Shown piece by piece: positions 18,795 through 28,281 of a DNA stretch of 64,000 nucleotides. Origin of the DNA: Phytomonas francai. Taxonomy: Eukaryota; Euglenozoa; Kinetoplastea; Trypanosomatida; Trypanosomatidae. Below the pieces are notes generated by a model, which had not been told where the DNA came from, did not search any database, and saw nothing but the letters and a program-made list of their open reading frames with translations. A program made the translations under genes and the position numbers. Within the stretch, counting starts at the first letter, position 1. Each line of letters starts with the position of its first letter. The stretch spans positions 608,721 through 672,720 of the forward strand of contig MJCC01000006.1 in NCBI GenBank assembly GCA_001766655.1, given 5' to 3'.

Positions 18795-19898
18795 ATGGAA
18801 TATTTAGCGGATAAATGCTTAGAAAACGGTGACCTGAAGAGTGCAACAGATTTGTTTACATCATTAGAAAAAACAAATCAGAAATACAGTAAAATGGCAC
18901 GTATATGCCGCGTCTTAAATAATCCGGCAAACGTACCTCTTCCCCATCGTCACAGTGATATATGTGAGGCTCTCCTCGACCCATCGATCACCTCAAGTAT
19001 CTTGCTGCGGGGTACCCCATCTGTAGAATCGATTCGAAAATACTATCAACAGCTGATTGTTCACGTGCACCCAGATAAAAACCCAAAGTCCTCTGCAAAA
19101 GAAGCATTTTTACGCTTGGGAGTGCTCCAAGAAGACGCTTTGCATTATATTGAGAAAAAACAGAAAGAAGCTGCTGTTCAAATACCAAAAAAACCACCAG
19201 ATCCAGCTAGAAGTAGAAAAAAAATGAAAGGTACCAAGGATGCTGCTGTCGCATCGCGCCTTGAGAATGATATGACGAATTTACTTTACGCAAAAAAGAA
19301 TCGTATCACATTAAAGTCGCTTAAAAGGAAAGATATCGCCGACGATTTTCAAATATTTAGCTCCCCACGTAACTGCTACAACCCTCAAGCAGGAGATATT
19401 GATGAAGACCAAACACAAAGCATAGATAGGAATGCGCAGCTACGCACAAAGACTAACCCTTCGGTGCGGAGTCGCCGAAAAAGCAAGCATCAGAAGCAGT
19501 CAAGCCATGCAAAAGACATCACATTCACCACGCCAGGCTGTTTTTCCCCAATGTCAGCCTCGAAATCGCAGCAGGAAGCGGGTTTTGACGTCGAAAAAGA
19601 GGAATGTAGTGATCACGGAGAGGAAGGGGATCTCTCCACAGCTGAAATTGAATCCGTTGATAATAGTCAGGTGTATCCATTTGACAGCTGCAGTGAGATG
19701 AATTCTGAAGAAGATTCTATTTTGAGAGAGACATTTCCTCATGATGATTGCAACTATAATCAGATTCGGGACAAAATTAGTGCCATCATTGAAGAGCTGA
19801 ATAACATGCGGCTTCACAAAGCCCCTGTTCGCTTAGAGTGTGACCTTTCCTTTGCTGCTTATGAGCGTATCAAAAACGAAGCTCGTCTTGGTGAATAA
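18795..19898 (+). CDS. J-domain protein (type III Hsp40)
   Basis: A 367-residue protein. The N-terminal helix pair is followed by a J domain around residues 45-125, with the catalytic tripeptide H92-P93-D94 in VHVHPDKNP and a downstream AFLRLGVLQEDAL helix. The tripeptide stimulates Hsp70 ATPase. From residue 130 onward the chain is basic, then Ser/Asp/Glu-rich and probably disordered, with a short helical C-terminus (330-367). There is no Gly/Phe region or zinc domain, so type III. The TPR-like start (EYLADKCLENGDLKSATDLFTSL) resembles DNAJB12/14-type proteins, but no membrane segment is present. The Hsp70 partner is unknown. Confidence 0.8.
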   Translation: MEYLADKCLENGDLKSATDLFTSLEKTNQKYSKMARICRVLNNPANVPLPHRHSDICEALLDPSITSSILLRGTPSVESIRKYYQQLIVHVHPDKNPKSSAKEAFLRLGVLQEDALHYIEKKQKEAAVQIPKKPPDPARSRKKMKGTKDAAVASRLENDMTNLLYAKKNRITLKSLKRKDIADDFQIFSSPRNCYNPQAGDIDEDQTQSIDRNAQLRTKTNPSVRSRRKSKHQKQSSHAKDITFTTPGCFSPMSASKSQQEAGFDVEKEECSDHGEEGDLSTAEIESVDNSQVYPFDSCSEMNSEEDSILRETFPHDDCNYNQIRDKISAIIEELNNMRLHKAPVRLECDLSFAAYERIKNEARLGE

Positions 19899-20149
19899 AA
19901 TTTATGTACAGTATGTGTATATTGTTATTTTCAAACTACCACTTGTGAATAGTAATTTTCCCTTTACATCTTTCGGAATTTATGACTTGTGAATGATACT
20001 TTATTTGGAAAGAGATGAATCTCCATGGGCAACGGATAGTTTCTTTCTTTCTTTTTTTTTTGATTCATCCACTTTAAAGACCAACATAGTAAGGTTACTA
20101 CCTTTACACCTTGTTTAGTCATCATTTTTTGTAGCCTCCCTCGTGATCG

Positions 20150-23038
20150 ATGAGTCGCATAATTACATCGACACCAAAATCAGCAAAATTCACAAACATT
20201 AACCAGTTAAGGGAAAGAGAGTACGCTGACCAAACTACGAGAAATAATGATACTGGTATAGCTTCACAAATGTTTCAGCGGGTGCAGAATGAATTGAATG
20301 AGCACAAAGAGACCGCCGAAAGGATTAGTCGTCATCGTTATGCACAATTAGTTCGTCAAGTAAGTTCTCAGACAGGGTGTTGCCAATCGATATCGATATT
20401 CGTGGAGTCCATGATGAGGGAACTGAAACAGAAAGATGATGTAAGTCCCGTGTTACGTGCAGCAGCAGCCACTTGGTCCCTCAACCTCCTCGCCACCCAG
20501 GTTCCTAAAGGGCCTCTGACTTTTATTTTAGAGGCCATCTTGCCGGCTGTGTACTATCACTACGATCCCTGTCGTTTGAAGAATGTGCCTCAAATCATTA
20601 ACGTCCAATTGGGTGATGAGTATTTAGTGAACCAGAATCCTTTCTTTTCGCACAGTATGCTCATGGAAGAGGTTGATCTGAATGAACGCAAGGTGGTGAA
20701 ATTGTATTCTAGCCTTTATCGTGCATTGCAGTCTAACAATAGTAGGCGAAATTACATCCTAAAGATGGTAGAGGCTCGATGGAAGCGCGTCTTGCAGACA
20801 GCCTTTCGTTCATGGCGTATGTTAACTCGACAGAAACGCCTTTTGGAGGTAACAAATCGAAATAAAATGAGACGTTACACCTCAATGCATTCGCGTCTTC
20901 TACTATCCGTGACCTTTTATCAGTGGAAACTAATTTTAGAGCTGTCAAAAAATAATTTTCTTATGGAGCGTCTTCATGAATCTGCCTTTCAATTAGAAAA
21001 TGCTAAAAATCAGTTCCAATTGCAGTGCTGTCGTGCCGATCGGTTAATTCAGGCTACAAAGGAAGCAAAAAGGGAGCTTGAAGAGGCTAAAAGGGAAAAT
21101 AATGAGCTTCAACTGCTGGTGGAAAGCCTCAGAGCTGAAATTGCAGACAGGGAAGAAGAATACAAAACGAAATTTGCAAGTGGCGCGCGGGAGGCTTTGA
21201 AGCTTGTGTCGATGTACTCGCGTTTTTTATCGCTACTAAGCAGCGCATGTCGCGAACCACTTCCATATCAACTTTCATCCGTGTCCTGTTCAATCGAAAA
21301 AAGTAATAGCGAACTTAGCGCCGCAGAGAATAAAGGCTTGTGGAATCGGGCGGATACATTGGAACTGTTGCCGCGCTGGTACAATACAATTCTGAAAGAG
21401 GTTAAAGGGAACAGTACAGAAGGTACTGTAAAGCTAGGTGTGGACTTCGCTTCTGGGGAAGTATTCCGTATTCTGCTCAGTTATGTGTTTATGCAGGGCA
21501 CTTTAGCGTGTAACCGAAGCATTGAAACCATGGATCGTTTGCAAGAAATCAAGGAATTATGCGAGAAATATGGGTTGTCAACTATATTGGAGCCGGATGA
21601 CTTTATCAACTTGCGTGAGGATCGCATCATGGAGTCACTATGCGAGCTCTATGAGCGATATCTCGATGAGAAATGGAAAGAGACCACTAATAAGGCCTCC
21701 ATTGCTCTCAAGAAAGAGCTATTAGAGGATGAAACTGAAACACCGGTAACGGTGACTGATTTTTCTAGTTTTAATGAACTCGTTAAAAGAAGTCGAAATG
21801 AACTAGAAGAACTACGAAATCGATTAATTTCCCAGAATAACTACGAACGGGAGCTAGTTAACGACAAAATGATGATATCGGAGACGCGAAGCTATCTCGA
21901 AAGGGAACGATCCAGCGGTGTGCCATTAGCCCACCTAAGTCAAAGTAGCACAAAGCTCTTCTGGTCTCTTAACCCGAAAAGCCTTCGAAATATTCAAATT
22001 GACACTGAGATGCAGATCCGGGTCGAAGCTATCATAGAGCCTCTCGAAGCCGCCCTCAGGAGTCGTTCCCTTAAGACGTCTCGTATCTTCTACGCCTATG
22101 CTAGCAAAGACACGAGAACTATGTCGGAGTTCGCTTTTTGGCGATTTATCGAGTTCAGTACGGTGGTATCTGAGAAATTAACAAAAGAGGTTATTTCTAA
22201 TATCTTCGACCGAGTAGTCTCTCCGCAGTTGATAGGTGCGCTGAATCTTAACTCGAAAGAAAAACTCAACTTGGACAGAAAAGCAATTATTCGTGTAGCT
22301 CGACAGGAAATGGACATTCGCTATGTAAAACCTGAGCATTTTGTAGAAATCCTTGTGTGGATGGCTGCTGCAAAGTATGGTATTGAGCACGGAATAGAAG
22401 AAAAATTAGACTGCTTTTTTGAGCAAATACGACTTCCCAGAAAAGGTGACATGCCCTCAGTCATCGAAGCATTCTATGAGTACGAGGTTCAACAGGTCAT
22501 TGAATTTTTCTCCACCGACCTGTGCCGCATTTTCTTTTTCTACATCAAGAAGCAAGAAATCTCCTGTATGATCAGTGAGCGGAACATGGCTGTGCAGAAC
22601 GGTGGCCGTTTCGCCGCACTGCTTTCAACCTCATTTTTCATACAAATGCTGGAGGACTGCTGCTTTCTATCTGATGGCATCAACTTGCCGGGTAACATCA
22701 GCAATGATAATAGTAAAGAGGATTCTCCGAGACGCTTTATATCTTCGGATGAGGTTGTCAATATGATACATATTCTGCAGTCAAATTATGTTAGTATAAA
22801 GTCAGATCAGGTGACTTTTACGATATTTCTTGAAAGTTTTTCTCTAATAGCAAATTACTGGTGCCCTAACCCACTAGTGCCCCTCTCACGCAAATTAGCC
22901 GCCTTCATAGTAGTTTGTATTCACCAGCTCAACTCCTTCCACACCGGAACAACCCTCATACTTGCTGAGTTTTCTCACATTCCATTGACAGGAGGGAAAA
23001 AAGTTGATTTCAATGTTACAAACACATCCGATGTGTAG
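20150..23038 (+). CDS. Coiled-coil cytoskeletal/flagellar protein, unknown
   Basis: A 962-residue protein with a central coiled coil (about 270-350) and a second one around 500-590. Residues 205-265 carry Trp/Leu-spaced motifs (RWKRVLQTAFRSWRML and FYQWKLIL) that resemble Sfi1-like centrin-binding repeats. The C-terminal third is globular and helical, with MSEFAFWRFIEFSTVVSEKLT near 665-690. These features suggest an axonemal or basal-body component. No catalytic motif or membrane segment is present. The gene starts at ATG 20150, about 250 bases after the preceding gene. Family identity not recognised. Confidence 0.75.
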   Translation: MSRIITSTPKSAKFTNINQLREREYADQTTRNNDTGIASQMFQRVQNELNEHKETAERISRHRYAQLVRQVSSQTGCCQSISIFVESMMRELKQKDDVSPVLRAAAATWSLNLLATQVPKGPLTFILEAILPAVYYHYDPCRLKNVPQIINVQLGDEYLVNQNPFFSHSMLMEEVDLNERKVVKLYSSLYRALQSNNSRRNYILKMVEARWKRVLQTAFRSWRMLTRQKRLLEVTNRNKMRRYTSMHSRLLLSVTFYQWKLILELSKNNFLMERLHESAFQLENAKNQFQLQCCRADRLIQATKEAKRELEEAKRENNELQLLVESLRAEIADREEEYKTKFASGAREALKLVSMYSRFLSLLSSACREPLPYQLSSVSCSIEKSNSELSAAENKGLWNRADTLELLPRWYNTILKEVKGNSTEGTVKLGVDFASGEVFRILLSYVFMQGTLACNRSIETMDRLQEIKELCEKYGLSTILEPDDFINLREDRIMESLCELYERYLDEKWKETTNKASIALKKELLEDETETPVTVTDFSSFNELVKRSRNELEELRNRLISQNNYERELVNDKMMISETRSYLERERSSGVPLAHLSQSSTKLFWSLNPKSLRNIQIDTEMQIRVEAIIEPLEAALRSRSLKTSRIFYAYASKDTRTMSEFAFWRFIEFSTVVSEKLTKEVISNIFDRVVSPQLIGALNLNSKEKLNLDRKAIIRVARQEMDIRYVKPEHFVEILVWMAAAKYGIEHGIEEKLDCFFEQIRLPRKGDMPSVIEAFYEYEVQQVIEFFSTDLCRIFFFYIKKQEISCMISERNMAVQNGGRFAALLSTSFFIQMLEDCCFLSDGINLPGNISNDNSKEDSPRRFISSDEVVNMIHILQSNYVSIKSDQVTFTIFLESFSLIANYWCPNPLVPLSRKLAAFIVVCIHQLNSFHTGTTLILAEFSHIPLTGGKKVDFNVTNTSDV

Positions 23039-23314
23039 ATGGTTGGGTATGTGTATACGGGGTCTTTTCTTTTGGCTAACGATTCGTTTATATTTCTATG
23101 GTATGTAATGTATTATTGCCACTGCTTTTCTTATCTACTCCTCTAATCATTTGGAAATTATTTAAGTCAGCCCAACACAATGAAACACGTTTTTCATGTG
23201 TGAGTGTTCGAACTACATGGGCACAAATCAAACGATAAATTGCTTAATGTTTTGTGCTCTCTTTTCAACTTCTTCTTCCCTATATTACCCCCATTATAAA
23301 GTGGTGGAACTTCA

Positions 23315-24874
23315 ATGTGCACAGCCAATCTGACTCGGTCAACAACTTCAAGATGCATCTTACAAAGTAGGAAAAGGTGTACTGAAGGTTCTGCTCTATT
23401 CGTATCCCGTAGGAAATTGTGTACATTGTCTCAGGACAAACAAGGAGGAGGCGAGGAGAAGGCTGTATCCGCATTTGCCATTCGAGCCGACCAGCTAGAC
23501 CGAAGCAAGACCATTCTAGACAAAAAATTGTTTGGGATACCATTTCATATATCCGATGCTGAAGCTTTAGATAACGTATGCCGTCACCATGGCACGTCGG
23601 TGGAAGTGCATCATGTCCAGCGCTATATGCTTCCTTTCTGGCTAATGAAGACGGCAGCGGCAGGAACGTTCAAGGCTGACATTCTGCAGCGTGACCCCGC
23701 CTTTGTGACTCAACAGCACTGTTATGTGTGGGTCGAGGGTCCACTTTACGAATTTAGCTACCCATTTGATGAGTACATGCAACTAAATCAAATTTCTGCC
23801 TCATATCAAGAGCCCATGCGAGTTGTAGAGCGCTGTGTCACGGGTTCGCACATTCCCTCTATGCTGATTTCAAGGTTTGAATTGATGAAGGAGCTGGAAA
23901 AGATGAAGCGAGCTCCAACTATTATTCCCTTCGCGATGTCCACTACGACCGCTCTTTCTATAGTTGAGAAGCGAATTTCAAGGCGCATGGTTTTAGATCG
24001 TGTTGATAGGGAATTAAAGAAATTTCATGGATCATTTCTTAAAAGCAATGTGTCACTGACGTCTGTGTTTATGGAAGCGGTCGGCATACGACCAGTGTTT
24101 CTTCCACTCGTAAAGCTTATGGTTTCCACTGTGTCTAATCAAATGTTGGTGCCTGCATTTGTGTGCGGAGCGACTGGAAAGGTTGTGGGTCCTGTTTTGC
24201 ATGTCAATTCAGCAACAAGGCACTCGACCTCCTGTGCCGCAACGCTGTCGACATTTCTGGCAGTTGCACCATTCGCTGAACCTGGAGTTGCTATGGCTTC
24301 TGCCATTGCATCCGGTGTCTTGTCGTTGATGGTACATCGTTTTATCAAGACTGCACGATTCCTCAGGGAGCAATCTCAAAGACTGGAGGAACTTAGGGTA
24401 CTTGGTATCCTAAACCTGAACTCGGATACCACAGGATATCGTTGGACCCCTGAGGATGAGGAGAAACAGGAGTATGAATACCGCGAGGAACTACGGCGCC
24501 GTGCGCGCCAAAAGGAGGCCTTTGAGCAGCGTGTGAAGGAGGAGGCCGCTCGCGACAGAGCACGTCAGCAAGGTAAGCACTTTGACGCACGCAACCGCCG
24601 TCGCACGGATTTGGAGGACGTCGATCCTCTAGGATACTATGAACTACTAGGATTAAAAGGACGTGAATTCACTGCCACAGAGAAAGACATATCAAAAGCT
24701 TTCCGAAAAGCCGTGCGAGTTCACCACCCCGATGTTAACGCGGCACAGGATAACAATTCAAAAAAGAAATATATGCAGAAAATTATTGAGGCATATAAAA
24801 CATTGCATAATCCAAAAACGAAGGCTTCGTATGACCGAGGTGAGCTTAACAACAAGGCCGATGATGAAGACTAA
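23315..24874 (+). CDS. Mitochondrial-type J-domain protein with C-terminal J domain
   Basis: A 519-residue protein. The first 45 residues are rich in Arg, Ser and Thr with no acidic residues until about 24, a likely mitochondrial presequence. The middle (60-350) is a kinetoplastid-type domain I do not recognise. It has moderately hydrophobic stretches around 255-345 (for example FLPLVKLMVSTVSNQMLVPAFV) that could be membrane-associated. A charged helix follows (370-425), then a C-terminal J domain (about 435-510) with H471-P472-D473 and the closing KASYDRGE. It probably recruits mitochondrial Hsp70 to a specific substrate or membrane site; that is inference. Confidence 0.8.
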   Translation: MCTANLTRSTTSRCILQSRKRCTEGSALFVSRRKLCTLSQDKQGGGEEKAVSAFAIRADQLDRSKTILDKKLFGIPFHISDAEALDNVCRHHGTSVEVHHVQRYMLPFWLMKTAAAGTFKADILQRDPAFVTQQHCYVWVEGPLYEFSYPFDEYMQLNQISASYQEPMRVVERCVTGSHIPSMLISRFELMKELEKMKRAPTIIPFAMSTTTALSIVEKRISRRMVLDRVDRELKKFHGSFLKSNVSLTSVFMEAVGIRPVFLPLVKLMVSTVSNQMLVPAFVCGATGKVVGPVLHVNSATRHSTSCAATLSTFLAVAPFAEPGVAMASAIASGVLSLMVHRFIKTARFLREQSQRLEELRVLGILNLNSDTTGYRWTPEDEEKQEYEYREELRRRARQKEAFEQRVKEEAARDRARQQGKHFDARNRRRTDLEDVDPLGYYELLGLKGREFTATEKDISKAFRKAVRVHHPDVNAAQDNNSKKKYMQKIIEAYKTLHNPKTKASYDRGELNNKADDED

Positions 24875-25087
24875 TGCAGTCAACTTTTTCTAAAAGAAAA
24901 GCGAATTATGACAAACTATGCATTTGTTGTGTGCACAACAGAAAGGGGTGTGAAGGATACATTTTACATCTAGGCGGCATTTCGTTGTATTCGTTGTAAG
25001 CACCACTTATTTAGACTTAAACACCTGCATTCTTGTGCTTCAGCTTTTTCCTTGTTAGTGACAAACCTTGAGTCTTAGAAAATAAAC

Positions 25088-26281
25088 ATGTCAGTTCCCA
25101 TTCTTCCTTCGTGTGCTGTCCCACCACCACCAAAAGCTTCTGTTCCTGCACCACCGCTCTCCACTGTCCCACCGCCACCACCAAAAGCTTCTGTTCCTGC
25201 ACCACCGCTCTCCACTGTCCCACCACCACCACAAGCGTCTGTTCCTGCACCACCGCTCTCCACTGTCCCACCGCCACCTCCAAAAGCTTCTGTTCCTGCA
25301 CCACCGCTCTCCACTGTCCCACCNNNNNNNNNNNNNNNNNNNNNNNNNNNNNNNNNNNNNNNNNNNNNNNNNNNNNNNNNNNNNNNNNNNNNNNNNNNNN
25401 NNNNNNNNNNNNNNNNNNCTCCAAAAGCTTCTGTTCCTGCACCACCGCTCTCCACTGTCCCACCGCCACCTCCAAAAGCTTCTGTTCCTGCACCACCGCT
25501 CTCCACTGTCCCATCGCCACCTCCAAAAGCGTCTGTTCCTGCACCATCACCAGTGCCTTTAACGGCGAATCAGCCACCCGTTACGGTCCAAATATGGGAG
25601 AAGCTTGAATCTGAAGCACGAGAAAGGGTACCTAATGAGGAAGGAACCAGATACCTAGAAATCGACGAAGCTATTCGAGATCAAGTTTGCAAGCTATTTA
25701 TATTATCTGACTATGATATTTTCAAGCTGCTTACTAATGTTACTTGTGGTCTCCATCACATTGGGCGGCGGGACCTTGGTCTTATGCGTAATGCGGATTT
25801 CACCGCTTTTACCCTTACCCAGTCCGTTGTTTACGGTGGCGCAGGTGCGAACACGACGATTATCGAGGCCGAGCGTCGCCGAGCTCAAGTTTCTGAAGCC
25901 GTTGCACGTATCAACCAAGCCTATGAAAACTCACAGGCTGCTTTCAATGCCGCTGTTTCCAATTTGCAACCCACTTCCTTGTCTTCAAACACTCAGAAGA
26001 CAAAGACGCGGGCTACTGCATCGACATCTCAAAGCGTTCCATGCCAAACTAACTATGAGCGGCTGATGGCAGATATCGTAAAACTGCGCGTAGATGCGAA
26101 TAGAGAAAAGCGTCGAAGCGCATCAGCTGCGGCAGCACCCGTACAGCGGTGCGCCTACCCGAATTCGCGTAGCGGTAACTACTTATTGGAGAGGTACGGT
26201 GGAAATTTTCCAAGCGAAAAATTTTATCACCACTATCGCTATCACGGCTTGGAATCAAAAAATAAAAGACTCACAAAGTGA
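25088..26281 (+). CDS. Proline-rich tandem-repeat protein, assembly gap inside
   Basis: About 397 codons including unresolved bases. After a short N-terminus come tandem 16-17 residue units of the form PPPPPKASVPAPPLSTV (four before the gap, at least two after). They are followed by a non-repetitive helical C-terminal region (about 170-397) with an Ala/Arg-rich coiled segment near 265-290 and a basic end. I recognise no family. Repeat identity at DNA level is almost complete, so copy number is likely variable between alleles. The gap keeps the frame as drawn, but its real length is unknown. Confidence 0.7.
   Translation: MSVPILPSCAVPPPPKASVPAPPLSTVPPPPPKASVPAPPLSTVPPPPQASVPAPPLSTVPPPPPKASVPAPPLSTVPXXXXXXXXXXXXXXXXXXXXXXXXXXXXXXXXXPKASVPAPPLSTVPPPPPKASVPAPPLSTVPSPPPKASVPAPSPVPLTANQPPVTVQIWEKLESEARERVPNEEGTRYLEIDEAIRDQVCKLFILSDYDIFKLLTNVTCGLHHIGRRDLGLMRNADFTAFTLTQSVVYGGAGANTTIIEAERRRAQVSEAVARINQAYENSQAAFNAAVSNLQPTSLSSNTQKTKTRATASTSQSVPCQTNYERLMADIVKLRVDANREKRRSASAAAAPVQRCAYPNSRSGNYLLERYGGNFPSEKFYHHYRYHGLESKNKRLTK
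25116..25530 (+). repeat. 48/51-bp coding minisatellite
   Basis: Near-identical 48- or 51-bp units; the difference is one CCA/CCG proline codon in the poly-proline part. The array collapsed in assembly, as shown by the run of N in its middle. Confidence 0.9.
25324..25418. other. Assembly gap (95 N)
   Basis: Ninety-five unknown bases inside the proline-repeat array. The flanks fit a whole number of codons (95 = 5 + 90), but 90 is not a sum of the 48/51-bp unit lengths. The drawn size is therefore probably not exact. Confidence 0.98.
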
Positions 26282-26612
26282 AGGATTCAGCCTCTCAAAT
26301 CTATCTGTAGTCACTCTAGCACCTACCACTGCTTGCTTGGTAATTAGATTCAAAAATATAGATTGACAAATAGTGGGTTTTATGCCTATTTTAATCTTGT
26401 TGTTGTTCCAGTCCACTATTCATAGATGATTGCACTTCGACACATTTTATATCTGCTATATTTCTTTTTATTCGGTGTTTGTTGTTGGAACAGTTAAGTT
26501 TCCCATTCGACCGAAAAGGGGTATATTATTTATATTCAAGTTAAAGTTTTAACCGCCATAATATTCATCCATCTCACTTCGTATTCAACATATTGAAGCC
26601 TTTTAGCACATA

Positions 26613-27677
26613 ATGTTAAAGAGAAAGATTATCATTGACACAGACTGCGGCAGCGACGATGCTATTGCCATCATGGCACCTCTCTCTGACCCTAATACGG
26701 AAATTCTTGCCATTACAGCTGTTTGGGGCAATGTAGACGTTGATCAGGGGATGCAAAATCTTGGCAAAATCCTTGATCTCTACAATGTTGATATCCCGCT
26801 CTTCAAAGGCGCCAGCGGGCCTCTTCTTGGAGAATGGGAAACGACGCCGTGGGGTGGCTTCGGAAGTGACGGCTTCGGTGATGTTGATATCCCGAACTCC
26901 AAACGTGTCGAGAAGTGCGATCAGACTCATGCTGCGTTAGCCTTGACACAGATTTTGCGAAACATTAAAAAGGGAGAAAACGAGGTCTATCAGTTGGTTT
27001 GTCTTGGCCCACTTACTAATATTGCGATCGCCCTTCGTCTGGACTCTGACGCTTTTCGTGTGCTCGGGAACGATACAGAACCGGCTATTTCACTTATGGG
27101 AGGTACTAGCGAAGCCAAGGGTAACTCGAATATGGCAGCTGAGTTTAATTTTCATGCTGATCCAGAGGCTGCATATGTTGTTTTAAATCAAAAAGTTATG
27201 ATGCCAATTCAGGTCATCCCATGGGAACCCACGGTTGGGTGCCCCATGCCTTGGAAGTTTTTCGATAAATGGGTTGGTCGGGGTTCATCAAACCCAAGAA
27301 GTACCATTCAAGAGTTTATTGAGAAAATATTCAGATGCATCGAGAAATTGACACGCCCATTGGAAAACGGGAAAAAGGCAGACTCTGGCGATGCAGAGGC
27401 CACTCAAGGCGTTACATGTGTTATTCCGGACCCGGTAGCAATGATGGTCGTGTTATACCCAGAGTCTATCGTAGAGAGCTTCACGACCTATTGTACCGTC
27501 GAATTGCACGGCCAACACACTCGCGGTGCTTTATGTATCGACTGGTATGGCACCGATAAATCAATGGAGAAGAAGAAGCGTTGGCGCAACTGTAAGCTAG
27601 TGACACGTGTTGATACCGACAAATTTTTGTCTATAATGGGTAAAATTGTTAAAAACGAAGAAAAGACTCTATCATAA
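26613..27677 (+). CDS. Inosine/guanosine-type nucleoside hydrolase
   Basis: A 354-residue nucleoside N-ribohydrolase of the IU/IAG-NH fold, which cleaves purine (and possibly pyrimidine) nucleosides to base and ribose for salvage. Parasitic kinetoplastids depend on purine salvage. The calcium/ribose-binding signature DTDCGSDDA sits at residues 9-17 (D9, D11, D15, D16), followed by TAVWGNVD, the GPLTNIA loop near 133, and EFNFHADPEAA near 180. All expected acidic residues are visible. Substrate preference cannot be read from the sequence. A nucleoside hydrolase next to the MYST acetyltransferase gene matches a T. brucei chromosome 7 neighbourhood as I recall, where the enzyme prefers inosine and guanosine. 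Confidence 0.9.
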   Translation: MLKRKIIIDTDCGSDDAIAIMAPLSDPNTEILAITAVWGNVDVDQGMQNLGKILDLYNVDIPLFKGASGPLLGEWETTPWGGFGSDGFGDVDIPNSKRVEKCDQTHAALALTQILRNIKKGENEVYQLVCLGPLTNIAIALRLDSDAFRVLGNDTEPAISLMGGTSEAKGNSNMAAEFNFHADPEAAYVVLNQKVMMPIQVIPWEPTVGCPMPWKFFDKWVGRGSSNPRSTIQEFIEKIFRCIEKLTRPLENGKKADSGDAEATQGVTCVIPDPVAMMVVLYPESIVESFTTYCTVELHGQHTRGALCIDWYGTDKSMEKKKRWRNCKLVTRVDTDKFLSIMGKIVKNEEKTLS

Positions 27678-27968
27678 GATATATGCGCGTATAGGGTAGT
27701 GGGAAATAAGTTTAATGCGTAATTTATATTTTTAAAATAAATTGTGTTTAATATAACGTAAAGTGGATGTTAAGAAATAAACCTATGCGTAGAATTATAT
27801 ATGAAAATACGAGAAAAGAAGTGACAAAAAAATTATCAATAGTAGGTAAAATATAAAACATATAGTGTATTGATGTTACGCACCTAGTTAATTGCGTCAT
27901 TTTATTATTTGATATTGCACTTTGAATAAATTATATTCTTTGAAAACAGTAGCTTCTATTTAAAAATG

Positions 27969-28005
<37 letters not shown>

Positions 28006-28281
28006 CATCGTATTCATATTGTTTGATATAGAGTGATTGAAACTGAAACTATGGGCTGTTTCTCCTTCCATCATCTTAAGGCTCAGTGGAATAATAAACT
28101 AAGTTTAATAGTAAAATTGCTACCAATAATAGAAGGAGTAATGATAACAACAATGAAACCGTCATGAAATGACGGTTAACACTCTATACATTGTCCAGAT
28201 ATTTGATATGTATATCTTTCTCTCTCGCTCTCTTCACGTAGTCAAATATATTATATACGCTGGTGCTGCAACCTGGGTTGA
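27678..28281. other. AT-rich spacer with long TA microsatellite
   Basis: About 600 bases with a (TA)n run at 27969-28002. A pyrimidine-rich stretch (CTTTCTCTCTCGCTCTCTTCACGTAG) lies about 35-65 bases upstream of the acetyltransferase ATG and is a good trans-splice acceptor. No gene seen. Confidence 0.65.
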
